Assembly: GCA_028279265.1 (NCBI GenBank)
Contig: JANQOC010000700.1
Location: 1 to 7,092, forward strand
Length of the DNA: 7,092 bases
Reading direction: 5' to 3'
From: Hyphomicrobiales bacterium
GTDB lineage: Bacteria > Pseudomonadota > Alphaproteobacteria > Rhizobiales > CAYWUX01
Positions 1 through 6,779 of the stretch are shown here, piece by piece. The position numbers and the translations under genes were made by a program. The notes under the pieces were generated by a model that did not search any database, had not been told where the DNA came from, and saw nothing but the letters and a program-made list of their open reading frames with translations. Numbering within the stretch: position 1 is the stretch's first letter; every line of letters starts with the position of its first letter.

Positions 1-66
1 GCTCTGCGTCGGTTGATTGCGAAATGGCGCGTTATGACGATCCTGACTGGTGACGGAGCAAAGTGA
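1..66 (+). CDS. possible 3' end of a plus-strand gene (partial)
   Basis: Two plus-strand frames are open from the window edge: one ends with TGA at 64-66 (ending LTGDGAK), the other with TGA at 51-53 (ending RYDDPDW). Either could be the C-terminus of a gene whose body lies outside the window; there is too little sequence to choose or to name it. Short inverted repeats at 74-100 followed by a T-rich stretch (107-119) would suit a terminator for such a gene. Two minus-strand frames are also open here, so this remains a weak call. Confidence 0.22.
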   Translation, partial: ALRRLIAKWRVMTILTGDGAK

Positions 67-73
67 GATATAA

Positions 74-90
74 GTCTGACTAACTCAGAC
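74..90. terminator. hairpin at the 3' end of the 55-aa gene, weak terminator candidate
   Basis: GTCTGA (74-79) and TCAGAC (85-90) form a perfect 6-bp stem with a 5-nt loop. The TAG stop codon of the minus-strand gene at 80-247 sits inside the loop. A competing stem, CTCAG (84-88) with CTGAG (96-100), is followed on the plus strand by a T-rich run at 107-119. The element could therefore end transcripts from the left (plus) or, less well, the minus-strand gene, which is followed only by TTATAT. Confidence 0.4.
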
Positions 91-247
91 ACGCCCTGAG
101 ATGCTCGTTTTCTTTTCTTAGCAGCTCATTTTCTCGTTGGATGGTTTCGAGGTCAGCTTCAAGATTGTGAATGGCATTCCCATTATAAATGAGCCCGAAT
201 ACTGCTACCTTCAGCCAAATGCCTACATTTTCAATGCGGTGCCCCAT
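80..247 (-). CDS. 55-aa protein with hydrophobic N-terminal segment and leucine zipper
   Basis: This short gene reads ATG at 247 to TAG at 80-82. A strong Shine-Dalgarno, AGGAGA (253-258), lies 5 nt before the start, which is the main reason to believe it. Residues 8-21 (VGIWLKVAVFGLIY) are hydrophobic and could lie in or on a membrane. Residues 29-54 are highly charged and helical. L29, I36, L43 and L50 fall exactly every seven residues, and L33, N40, N47 and L54 occupy the other core position, a classic parallel coiled-coil pattern with core asparagines. One cysteine, C53, lies near the end. I do not recognise the family. A small membrane-anchored dimer is a reasonable inference; a role in sulfur metabolism is not shown. 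A plus-strand frame over the same bases (TTG at 137 to TAG at 331) lacks a ribosome binding site and is less likely to be coding. Confidence 0.68.
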   Translation of the reverse strand: MGHRIENVGIWLKVAVFGLIYNGNAIHNLEADLETIQRENELLRKENEHLRACLS

Positions 248-283
248 AACACTCTCCTAAATTTCGTGAAATCATTTGGCCCT

Positions 284-311
284 AATATACGTGGTGTTCG
301 GATTCTGGAAA
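284..311 (-). promoter_or_regulatory. candidate sigma-70 promoter for the 55-aa gene
   Basis: On the minus strand TTTCCA (306-311; 4 of 6 consensus) and TATATT (284-289; 5 of 6) are separated by 16 bp. A transcript starting near 277 would have a leader of about 30 nt containing the AGGAGA site. This is a consensus match by eye only. Confidence 0.35.
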
Positions 312-328
312 CACCTAGTTTCACATTG

Positions 329-367
329 TAGCTATGCACAAAGCGCATAGCTAAATTTCAATTTTTT
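329..367 (+). terminator. rho-independent terminator-like hairpin reading plus
   Basis: TAGCTATGC (329-337) and GCATAGCTA (345-353) form a perfect 9-bp stem around a 7-nt loop, followed on the plus strand by AATTTCA and T6 (362-367). That is a good intrinsic-terminator shape for plus-strand transcription. The convincing neighbours are all on the minus strand, where the hairpin is preceded by an A-run and followed by CAATGTG, a poor terminator. The stem is only moderately GC-rich. It could also be a protein-binding palindrome or a transcript-end stabiliser between the phosphoesterase gene and the 55-aa gene. Confidence 0.55.
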
Positions 368-489
368 CAAGGAGTTAGACCTAGAATACGGGATTCGACG
401 CGGACTCATACCCGCATAAACCGCCTTCGTATGGGAACTATTTGCGCGATGAGACCGGCCTTTCGAAAACCAGAAAATCGCCCTACCGC
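368..489. other. intergenic stretch, nothing recognised
   Basis: This spacer lies between the hairpin at 329-353 and the stop of the metallophosphoesterase gene. I see no ORF with a start and ribosome binding site, no tRNA cloverleaf and no T-tailed hairpin that would end the minus-strand operon. A short GCGG/CCGC inverted repeat near 399-415 is too weak to call. Confidence 0.5.
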
Positions 490-1257
490 TTATGTGCGAT
501 ATCCATCCGCAATTCTTGATTCCGTGCTGAATCCCCTGGCCGGATCAAAGCGATGGATGTGATAGATGGGGCAATCAATGAGATGCGGCGGATACTCGCC
601 TTTGCGCAGAGTCGTAGCGACGCTTGGCATGACACTCGCCGGAATATGCTCCACACACCCGACTGTGCCCCGGTGAACATGCCCGCTGAAAACGGCGACC
701 ACATGATTGGAATGCAATAGCGCGGTTCGCAATTCATTCATCATTTGCCGCGTTTCAAAGTTAAGGGGATCCGGCCCCACCTGGACCTCAAAAGGCGGAT
801 GGTGCGTACAAACGGCAATCGGCCGCGTATTGTCGGCATCTATCATTTCCAGAAGATGCCTGGCGCGCAATGGGCTGAATTCACCCTTGTTGCTCGTATG
901 ATTCAAGGTATCGAGCATGAGGAGTCGGACCGGGTGATCTTCGACCACATACTCAATAAACTCCGAGTCCGAACCGTAGTAGAGGTCAGGAGTGAAAGCG
1001 GCCCGAAAATTAATTCTGTTATCCTTGTTGCCGACCATGGCATAAACCGGCGCGCGGGCGGCCGATAATATACGAGTGGCTTCTGCGTATTCTTCAGGCA
1101 AACCGTTTTGGACGACATCACCGGTGTGAACGATGATGTCAGGAGCGGGGTCAAGGGCATTCACATCGGCGATCACGCGTTCGAAATCGTCAATCCTTTG
1201 CCTGGCATCGGGCGTGTCCAGCGCAAGATGGGTATCGGAGATTTGCGCAATGATCAT
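490..1257 (-). CDS. metallophosphoesterase, class III cyclic-nucleotide phosphodiesterase-like
   Basis: This 255-residue protein has the calcineurin-like metallophosphoesterase motifs in order: D8-x-H10, G46-D47, G76-N77-K78-D79, T151-H152-H153 and G192-H193-V194-H195. Together they form the dinuclear metal site. Length and motif spacing fit the CpdA/Icc-type class III 3',5'-cyclic-nucleotide phosphodiesterases; no signal peptide or membrane segment is seen, so it should be cytoplasmic. The usual GNHD motif reads GNKD here: the metal-ligand Asn is kept, but the His that normally helps catalysis is Lys. The gene starts 5 nt after the sat stop with only a weak ribosome binding site, implying co-transcription and perhaps coupling with sat. 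The substrate is not determined. cAMP hydrolysis is the family default, but another phosphodiester or nucleotide tied to APS/AMP metabolism is possible. Confidence 0.85.
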   Translation of the reverse strand: MIIAQISDTHLALDTPDARQRIDDFERVIADVNALDPAPDIIVHTGDVVQNGLPEEYAEATRILSAARAPVYAMVGNKDNRINFRAAFTPDLYYGSDSEFIEYVVEDHPVRLLMLDTLNHTSNKGEFSPLRARHLLEMIDADNTRPIAVCTHHPPFEVQVGPDPLNFETRQMMNELRTALLHSNHVVAVFSGHVHRGTVGCVEHIPASVMPSVATTLRKGEYPPHLIDCPIYHIHRFDPARGFSTESRIADGYRT

Positions 1258-1262
1258 AAAAC

Positions 1263-2447
1263 TTAGCCGGCGGAAGATTTCAGGCTGGCATAGTATTCTT
1301 TGAGAATAGCAACAACTTCCGGACGACTGAATTCCGGAGGGATATCCGCATCAGAGGCCAGCATTTCCCGTTGTTCCGTTCCGGATATAGAAATGTGATG
1401 CTGGGGATCATGGGGACACGTCTTGGCCGTCGCCATACCGTAGCACTTGCGGCAGTAGAAGGTGATATCGATCTTCAGGGGTTTACACAGGAGCGCCCCG
1501 GGCCAAAGCTCGTCAAATATATGATGCGCATCAAACGGGCCATAGTAATCGCTGACACCTGCATGGTCACGCCCGACAATCAGATGCGAGCATCCGAAAT
1601 TCTGACGAATTAAGGCATGTAGCAAGGCCTCTCTCGGTCCGGCGTAGCGCATCTCGATCGGGTAACCCGCCTGAATTATCGTACCCGCCCGGAAATAGTT
1701 GTCGATCATCGTCTGAATGGCACGGGTGCGGATATCGGCGGGGATATCTCCCGGTTTAAGCTTACCCAGCACCTGGTGGATAAACACGCCATCCATGACC
1801 TCGACCGCGATTTTGACCAGATGTTCATGACTCCGGTGCATAGGGTTGCGGGTCTGGAAAGCAGCTACGTTAGACCAGCCGTTTTCCCGGAACATCGCCC
1901 GTGACTCGGCAGGCCGGATATAAAGTTCAGAGTATCGGGCAGGCAAATCTCCCTCGTCGATTACTGAAATCGGTCCCGCAAGATTTGTGTCTCCCTGGGC
2001 CAGTACCTTGGCAACGCCGGGGTGGGCGGACTCGGCCGTGCGGTAAACGTGCTTGGCCTCGAACGTCTTGTCGATAGAATATTTCTCGCGCACTGTCATT
2101 ACGGCCATGACTTTTCCGGTCTCGCTATCCGCAAGCGCGACGTCTTCCCCGATGTTAATACCATCCGCGATATCGCTATCGATAGGGAGCGTAATCGGAA
2201 TTGGCCAGAAACCACCGTCAGACATTTTCATGTCTGCGCAGGCACCTTTCCAACTGTCATGTCCCATGAAACCATCAAGCGGCGTGTATGCTCCCATGGA
2301 AAACATCAGCACATCTGAAACCGCCCGCGAGTCCAGGGGGACCCTGGGTAGTTCTTCTGCCCGTTTGACCGCCTCGCTACGTTCGGCCTCGGGTAACAAA
2401 AGCGGCTTTACGTGTTCGGAATTGTGCGGAGCTACAAGTTGGGTCAT
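1263..2447 (-). CDS. sat: ATP sulfurylase (sulfate adenylyltransferase), dissimilatory type
   Basis: This 394-residue Sat is the usual length for the homo-oligomeric enzyme of sulfur oxidisers. In the oxidative direction it converts APS and pyrophosphate to ATP and sulfate in the cytoplasm, conserving energy by substrate-level phosphorylation. The N-terminal PUA-like domain spans about residues 1-165. The catalytic domain has Q198-T-R200-N-P-M-H204-R-S-H207 and G292-R-D-H-A-G297, the nucleotide- and sulfate-binding signatures. A C-terminal C332-x2-C335-x8-C344 with a nearby His (H346) matches the zinc-binding region of bacterial Sat proteins. No APS-kinase domain is fused, so it is not an assimilatory bifunctional form. 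A good GAGG Shine-Dalgarno lies 7 nt before the ATG. The gene follows the SlyD-like gene after 64 bp, the largest gap between aprA and the operon end. Confidence 0.97.
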   Translation of the reverse strand: MTQLVAPHNSEHVKPLLLPEAERSEAVKRAEELPRVPLDSRAVSDVLMFSMGAYTPLDGFMGHDSWKGACADMKMSDGGFWPIPITLPIDSDIADGINIGEDVALADSETGKVMAVMTVREKYSIDKTFEAKHVYRTAESAHPGVAKVLAQGDTNLAGPISVIDEGDLPARYSELYIRPAESRAMFRENGWSNVAAFQTRNPMHRSHEHLVKIAVEVMDGVFIHQVLGKLKPGDIPADIRTRAIQTMIDNYFRAGTIIQAGYPIEMRYAGPREALLHALIRQNFGCSHLIVGRDHAGVSDYYGPFDAHHIFDELWPGALLCKPLKIDITFYCRKCYGMATAKTCPHDPQHHISISGTEQREMLASDADIPPEFSRPEVVAILKEYYASLKSSAG

Positions 2448-2469
2448 GGCAAATCCTCTACAAAGGCAA

Positions 2470-2520
2470 CAATTCTGTAAATCAGTAAAATTGCGGCTAC
2501 ACCCCGATAAACTAGATCGG
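2470..2520 (-). repeat. small inverted repeats before sat
   Basis: CCGAT/ATCGG (2504-2508 and 2516-2520, loop 7 nt) overlaps the stop of the SlyD-like gene. CAATT/AATTG (2470-2474 and 2489-2493) encloses a CTG/CAG pair nearer sat. Neither has a proper T-tract on the minus strand, so readthrough into sat is likely. They could act as mRNA-processing or stability elements, but chance is not excluded. Confidence 0.25.
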
Positions 2521-3033
2521 TCTTTTTAAACTGTCATCGATATCTACGTCGTCGGTTACCGCACCACCCGCCTGTATTTCTGTTTCGGTCGCGTCTCTCA
2601 CGGAGAGGACCTCAAGCTTGAACATGACATCCCGGCCACAAAGTGGATTATTACCGTCAACAGTCAATGTCTCATCATCCATCCGGGTAACAATAAAATT
2701 CCGGACCTCACCCTTCTCATTCTCTGTCGTGATAGTCATGCCGACTTCCCGGTACTCTTCGGGAACATTTTCGATCCGATCCGTGAACACCAGCGATTCA
2801 TCCCTCGGACCGAAAAGACTATCGGAGTCCAATGCGACTTCGATGATATCGCCTTTCGACTTTCCCTCTAACTGCTTGAGCACATGAGGGGCGAGCACGT
2901 CGTTGCGGCCATGAACATAACCCAGAGGAAATTCGATCCCGGTGAGGAACTTGCCGGTTTTTTGATCGATCACCTTATAAATGATTTCAACAAACTTATC
3001 GATTTGAATGACTTCGTTCATGCCGGATCGCAT
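2512..3033 (-). CDS. SlyD/FKBP-like protein lacking the metal-binding tail
   Basis: This protein of 173 residues (169 if the second Met at residue 5 is used; neither start has a clear Shine-Dalgarno) aligns by eye over its whole length with SlyD-type FKBP prolyl isomerases. Matching blocks are PLGYVHG then VLKQLEGKSKGD in the first FKBP half, DESLV before the flap insert, and VDGNNPLCGRDVMFKLEV then RDATETE at the end. The His/Cys-rich nickel-binding tail of E. coli SlyD is absent; the C-terminus is a short acidic extension. The Asp expected in the FKBP pocket (VDES in SlyD) is replaced around GKFLTG, and the ISG stretch reads APH, so isomerase activity may be lost while the chaperone fold stays. 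It lies 3 nt after the 120-aa gene in the apr-sat operon, suggesting a folding or assembly role for an operon product. That role is inference. Confidence 0.85.
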   Translation of the reverse strand: MRSGMNEVIQIDKFVEIIYKVIDQKTGKFLTGIEFPLGYVHGRNDVLAPHVLKQLEGKSKGDIIEVALDSDSLFGPRDESLVFTDRIENVPEEYREVGMTITTENEKGEVRNFIVTRMDDETLTVDGNNPLCGRDVMFKLEVLSVRDATETEIQAGGAVTDDVDIDDSLKRPI

Positions 3034-3036
3034 TAT

Positions 3037-3399
3037 CTAGAAGATAGAGGCGCCAAAAATTTTTACCTCATCTCCTTCATAGCCGAGCACCAATCTTCCC
3101 AGCCATTCCCCTTCATTTTTGGTGCTGCGTTGCCTGTAAAGTACCGTTACATGCTCCCCCCGGCGAATTATACCGAGGTAATCGGCATCTTCCTCCAAAT
3201 TCCGAGTGAGCTCGCTCGTGGCAAACTGTCTCCCCACTTCAACTTCATTCAGGGCTAGCCTCAGGGATTCCGAAAATCCTTCCACGAACTCGCCATAGTC
3301 GCCCGAGTTGGAACACTTGACCAGGTTGAGCCACATCGGATTGGCAAGAGAAACTATTTCCTCATCGCTTTTTTGAGTTATGTTGGCGGGTGGGCTCAT
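3037..3399 (-). CDS. conserved-operon hypothetical protein, possibly NTF2-like
   Basis: This 120-residue soluble protein starts inside the end of aprA (ATGA, 4-nt overlap) and ends 3 nt before the SlyD-like gene, so it is almost certainly a real, translationally coupled operon member. I do not recognise the sequence with confidence. Residues 12-52 look helical (EEIVSLANPMW, then SGDYGEFVEGFSESL), and residues 85-120 look like beta strands (HVTVLYRQR, WLGRLVLGYEG, EVKIFGASI). This order resembles the cone-shaped NTF2/SnoaL-like fold, in which an early helix with a GD-x-x-x-F pattern precedes a curved sheet. It has one cysteine (C29) and no iron-sulfur, heme or signal motif. A role as partner or assembly helper of APS reductase is suggested only by position. 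Confidence 0.8.
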   Translation of the reverse strand: MSPPANITQKSDEEIVSLANPMWLNLVKCSNSGDYGEFVEGFSESLRLALNEVEVGRQFATSELTRNLEEDADYLGIIRRGEHVTVLYRQRSTKNEGEWLGRLVLGYEGDEVKIFGASIF

Positions 3400-5282
3400 T
3401 GCGCCGCGGCTTTTTCTTCTTCCTCACCTACGAGGTGATAGCAGGGTGCTTTTTCCATGGTGTATTCGCCGGTCTCCGGATCTCGCCGGGAAACGGTCAG
3501 CACATGCCAATTCTCGTCATCCACTTTCATCGCATCACCACGATAATAATAACCGGGCCACCGTGTTTCCTTGCGGAACAGGGTGTGTTGCATCACACAT
3601 TCCGCAGTACGGTGACGGTGCTTCAACTCCCAGGAACGAAGCAGTTCATGCAGATCTTTTGCACCCAGGCAATCGAGATCTTCTTCCATGATCTTGAGCT
3701 TTTTCAATCCGATGTTAAGGAGTTTTTCGTTCGTCATATAGCTGACGGTAACACCGCCGCAATATTCATCCATTAGCTTCTGTAGTCGATCCAAGCCCTG
3801 ATTTGGATGGATGTAGCTGGGGCTTACGGTCCCCGCCACGATTTCATTTCTGTATTTCTTATATCGCTCCAACGGCGCATAGATCTCCGTTTTTCGGTCT
3901 TCGATCTGCTTGTCGGAAACGGATATGCCATTTGCCTTGCCGTCATCGATATATTTACAGGCGGCTTTTGCGGCTAAGCGGCCCTCGGTAAAGGAACCGG
4001 ACGAAAAGGCATGGGGGGTGCCGCCGACCGCATCACCGGCGCCGAATAATCCTTCAACAGTCATCATCCGGTTATAGCCCCAGAAATATTCAGGTGGTGA
4101 GACATCCTCCGGTCCGCTGGCCCAACCTCCTGCACCGGTTGCATGGGAACCCATGACATAGGGCTCGGATGTGGTCAGTTCCGGATTTTCATTCTTGGGA
4201 TCCACATCGGTCGAGGCCCACAATACGGCCTGCCCGATCGTCATTCCCAGGAAATTCTCCCAGCCGACCTCTTCCAGATGCGGATCCTGGAAGGCCTGCA
4301 TGGTCACCATGTGAATAGGTCCGCGGCCGGCATTCACCTCGCTGATCAGCGCATGATTCCGCAAACAAGTGGGAATGGGTCTGTGGGTGAGGTGAGAAAC
4401 CTCCGGATCCAGATATTCCTTCCCGACCATTTTCTGTAGATCAGGCCACCAGTTGGACTCATATTCTTCGCCCAGCCCGTTTTGCGTATACGTTTTCAGA
4501 TGCAGGAAATAAGCTCCCACCGGACCATAACCGTCCTTGAAGCGCGCCAGAACAATCCGGTTTTCCATCTGGGTCATTTTGGCGCCGGCATCGATCATCA
4601 GCCCATAGGCAGATCCGGATGACCAGGGGGCATACCAGGTCCGGCCTGCGCCTTCCCCAACGGAACGCGGCTTGAATATGTTGGACGCACCGCCGGCAGC
4701 GACGATTACAGTCTTCGATTTGAAGACATGATAGTTTCCTGTCCGAACATTGAATCCAATGGCGCCCGCCACACGGTTATCTTTGGCGTCATCCATCAGC
4801 AAATGTGTCACGCAAATTCGGTTGAATACCTCGTCAGCAGATTTCTTTGCAGCTTCGGCCACGATCGGTTTGTAGGATTCGCCATGGATCATGATCTGCC
4901 ATCGCCCTTCACGCAGATAAGTTCCCGTTTCCGGGTTCTTCATGATCGGCAGGCCCCATTCTTCAAACTGGTGCACTGTGGAATCCACGTGGCGGGCCAT
5001 GTCGAACAGCAAATCTTCTCGCACCAGCCCCATAAGGTCGATACGCGCATAACGCACATGGTCTTCGGGATTGTTCTCACCCCAGCGCGTTCCCATGTAA
5101 CAATTGATCGCATAAAGTCCCTGTGCGACAGCACCCGAGCGATCGATATTGGCTTTCTCGGCGACGATGATTTTCTTATCCTGACCCCAGAACCTGGCTT
5201 CCCAGGCTGCACCGCTACCACTCAGGCCACCGCCAACGACAAGAACATCAATGCCGTCTTCGATGATGGTTTTATAGGCCAT
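3396..5282 (-). CDS. aprA: adenylylsulfate (APS) reductase alpha subunit, FAD-containing
   Basis: This 628-residue AprA is the catalytic flavoprotein that interconverts sulfite plus AMP with APS and two electrons. An N-terminal dinucleotide-binding motif, V16-G17-G18-G19-L-S-G22-S-G24, and the later G414-A-G416-D417-A followed by PHAFSSGSFTEGR mark the fumarate-reductase-like FAD domain. From knowledge of the Archaeoglobus enzyme, N60 (AINCYMG), W220 (WYAPWSSGS), R247 (VLARFKDG) and H380 (GSHATGAGG) correspond to active-site residues Asn74, Trp234, Arg265 and His398, so the enzyme should be functional. The ATG overlaps the aprB stop by 1 nt (TGATG), and GGGAG lies about 10 nt upstream within aprB. 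The gene also overlaps the next one by 4 nt. The product is cytoplasmic and works as an AprBA heterodimer docked to AprM. With AprM present and no qmo in view, the oxidative direction is inferred. Confidence 0.98.
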   Translation of the reverse strand: MAYKTIIEDGIDVLVVGGGLSGSGAAWEARFWGQDKKIIVAEKANIDRSGAVAQGLYAINCYMGTRWGENNPEDHVRYARIDLMGLVREDLLFDMARHVDSTVHQFEEWGLPIMKNPETGTYLREGRWQIMIHGESYKPIVAEAAKKSADEVFNRICVTHLLMDDAKDNRVAGAIGFNVRTGNYHVFKSKTVIVAAGGASNIFKPRSVGEGAGRTWYAPWSSGSAYGLMIDAGAKMTQMENRIVLARFKDGYGPVGAYFLHLKTYTQNGLGEEYESNWWPDLQKMVGKEYLDPEVSHLTHRPIPTCLRNHALISEVNAGRGPIHMVTMQAFQDPHLEEVGWENFLGMTIGQAVLWASTDVDPKNENPELTTSEPYVMGSHATGAGGWASGPEDVSPPEYFWGYNRMMTVEGLFGAGDAVGGTPHAFSSGSFTEGRLAAKAACKYIDDGKANGISVSDKQIEDRKTEIYAPLERYKKYRNEIVAGTVSPSYIHPNQGLDRLQKLMDEYCGGVTVSYMTNEKLLNIGLKKLKIMEEDLDCLGAKDLHELLRSWELKHRHRTAECVMQHTLFRKETRWPGYYYRGDAMKVDDENWHVLTVSRRDPETGEYTMEKAPCYHLVGEEEEKAAAQ

Positions 5283-5761
5283 CAGTAGTAAACTCCCTTT
5301 TTCAACGTCAACCCGTTTGATTCCAGGGTATGTAAACCACCTTCGTCCATGCGGATATATTTGGGTTCATTGTAAAGCAACTGACTTTCCCGCATCTCCT
5401 GGCTTGGCGCTTGCACATCGGACAGCTGCGGGATGCCGGTGCCCCACGGCTTTGTTGTAATGGGTGAAAGAAAGTTTTTCTCCGTACCGTCGCGGAACTT
5501 AATTCGCCATGCGATCGTACCTTTTTCCTCTTCGCGGCGCACACGGACGCTGTGGCCCAGAGGAGCGAAATCGGCATATCCCCGCACGTCAATGGCATTT
5601 TGAGGACAGGCTTTAACGCAGGAATAACACTCCCAGCACATATCCGGTTCGATGTTGTATGCACGGCGATAAGTCTTATCAATATGCATAATATCCGACG
5701 GACAAATGTCGACACAGTGTCCACAACCGTCGCACCTGGTCATGTAAACAAACGTTGGCAT
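5282..5761 (-). CDS. aprB: adenylylsulfate (APS) reductase beta subunit, ferredoxin-like
   Basis: AprB, 159 residues, carries the electrons of APS reductase. It has two [4Fe-4S] sites: C10-x2-C13-x2-C16-x3-C20-P and C42-W-E-C45-Y-S-C48-x3-C52-P, the second with the Trp that is typical of AprB. After the ferredoxin part come the beta-sheet segment (roughly 60-105) and a long C-terminal tail (roughly 106-159) that in known structures wraps around AprA. Length and architecture are normal for the family. An AGAGGA Shine-Dalgarno lies 8 nt before the ATG, and the gene begins 47 nt after the aprM stop. It ends by sharing one base with the aprA start, favouring equimolar synthesis of the two subunits. 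Confidence 0.98.
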   Translation of the reverse strand: MPTFVYMTRCDGCGHCVDICPSDIMHIDKTYRRAYNIEPDMCWECYSCVKACPQNAIDVRGYADFAPLGHSVRVRREEEKGTIAWRIKFRDGTEKNFLSPITTKPWGTGIPQLSDVQAPSQEMRESQLLYNEPKYIRMDEGGLHTLESNGLTLKKGVYY

Positions 5762-5808
5762 TAAAGAAGTCCTCTTTGATCTGTCGCACTAAGGCGGTGA
5801 GCTTAATA

Positions 5809-6648
5809 CTAGTAATGTTGTGGTTTTTCTCGTTTGATACCGAGACCCATATTGAGAGGCGCATCCCTGAGGAGCTCCATTGAATGCCTGTCCCGACTTG
5901 CCGGATCGGTCCGGTCGGCGGGTTCAGGCAGATTGTCCAGGGATCCATCGGCCTCGGCGATCCGCTTCTGGATGGCAGCCGCAGGCTTGAAGAACATGTG
6001 GGCGAACTTCGACCACAGCACACCGCCAAACAAAACCAGGCTGGAAATTATAAACAGGACCAGGAAGAAGACGCTTAAACCGCTCATTCCAGAGGCCTGT
6101 GTTATGGACCAGAGTAATCCGAACAGATTGGTGGCCAGCAGTGACAGGATAAAGAGATCCGCGCGAACGAGGTGATACCATGGATTGGCTTCAGCAGAAA
6201 CATCGACGCGTATGACGAACCAAAACCAGAAGCCTCCGACACAAACCATGAGTGCCCCGATATGCCACAGGAATGACCATAACCAGGGTGTTGCACTTCC
6301 GGATGTCGGGTAGAAAAACACCATAACAACCGAGGCCAGAATAAAGAATATAAACCCGTACATGGTGAGCAGATGTGCCACTCTCCTATGGGGGTTGCAA
6401 AATTCTGCGGAAGTCAGAACGTCGGAAGCAATCGTCTTGGCGACGATCGACCTCACCTCGGAGCTGTCGAGCGTTCGGACACGCGCTTCTTTGGCCTTGC
6501 GGGAGTTTTCAAAGAAGTACTCGGCACTCTTCTTATGCACGATATCGATGACGGTGCCGAGCACCACCAGCACAAGCATCGCGATAATGTAGATCTGCAT
6601 AACCGATTCCGGAATGGAGCCGGAAAGTGTGGAGAAAGGATTCATCAT
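5809..6648 (-). CDS. aprM: AprM-type membrane anchor of APS reductase
   Basis: This 279-residue integral membrane protein lies directly upstream of aprBA. Five hydrophobic segments are visible at about residues 17-37, 93-113, 122-147, 163-183 and 190-212. A soluble loop (38-90) separates the first two, and a charged tail (about 221-279) should be cytoplasmic. H92, H129, H159 and H217 lie in or at the ends of segments; the last, in SKFAHMFFKP, resembles the heme-ligand region of NarI/HdrE/DsrM-type b cytochromes, so heme b binding is plausible but unproven. AprM is known in sulfur-oxidising Proteobacteria as the proposed link between AprBA and the quinone pool where qmoABC is absent. ATG codons at 6648 and 6645 are adjacent, and no good Shine-Dalgarno precedes either. 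The name rests on topology and context, since the family is weakly conserved. Confidence 0.88.
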   Translation of the reverse strand: MMNPFSTLSGSIPESVMQIYIIAMLVLVVLGTVIDIVHKKSAEYFFENSRKAKEARVRTLDSSEVRSIVAKTIASDVLTSAEFCNPHRRVAHLLTMYGFIFFILASVVMVFFYPTSGSATPWLWSFLWHIGALMVCVGGFWFWFVIRVDVSAEANPWYHLVRADLFILSLLATNLFGLLWSITQASGMSGLSVFFLVLFIISSLVLFGGVLWSKFAHMFFKPAAAIQKRIAEADGSLDNLPEPADRTDPASRDRHSMELLRDAPLNMGLGIKREKPQHY

Positions 6649-6702
6649 GGATTTACAGTCACTTGTTCTCTCTAAGATTAGGAGCTTGAGCTAATAAAAT
6701 CA

Positions 6703-6722
6703 GACCAGGGTCAAACCCGATC
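6703..6722 (-). promoter_or_regulatory. hairpin between the 52-aa gene and aprM, attenuator or processing-site candidate
   Basis: On the minus strand a GGGT/ACCC stem with a TTG loop extends outwards through a single-base bulge to GATC/GGTC (one G-T pair), giving about 8 bp, followed by TGATTTTATTAG. It sits about 55 bp before aprM. The T-tract is imperfect, so partial termination or RNA processing after the 52-aa gene is more likely than a full stop. The rest of the 130-bp gap shows no gene. Confidence 0.35.
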
Positions 6723-6779
6723 AGCCCGAAGGGGAGGCAGCAGAAACGACGGCCCCCCGCGCCTTGTTTATTCCGGTTC

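Noticed and set aside
137..331. Plus-strand 64-residue frame starting at TTG
   Set aside because: It has no ribosome binding site and a non-ATG start, and it overlaps the better-supported minus-strand 55-aa gene; kept only as one possible explanation of the plus-strand terminator.
370..440. GGGATTCGACG on the plus strand resembling the 5' end of tmRNA, and GTCGAATCCC on the minus strand resembling a tRNA T-loop
   Set aside because: The flanking bases do not form the T-stem or acceptor stem, and there is no room or tag sequence for a tmRNA.
2053..2529. Plus-strand frame of 158 residues opposite sat
   Set aside because: It is a codon-usage shadow of sat; its low-complexity Ser-rich composition is typical of antisense frames.
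4728..5288. Long plus-strand frame of 186 residues opposite aprA
   Set aside because: It is an antisense shadow of a highly conserved AprA coding region and has no recognisable domain or initiation site.
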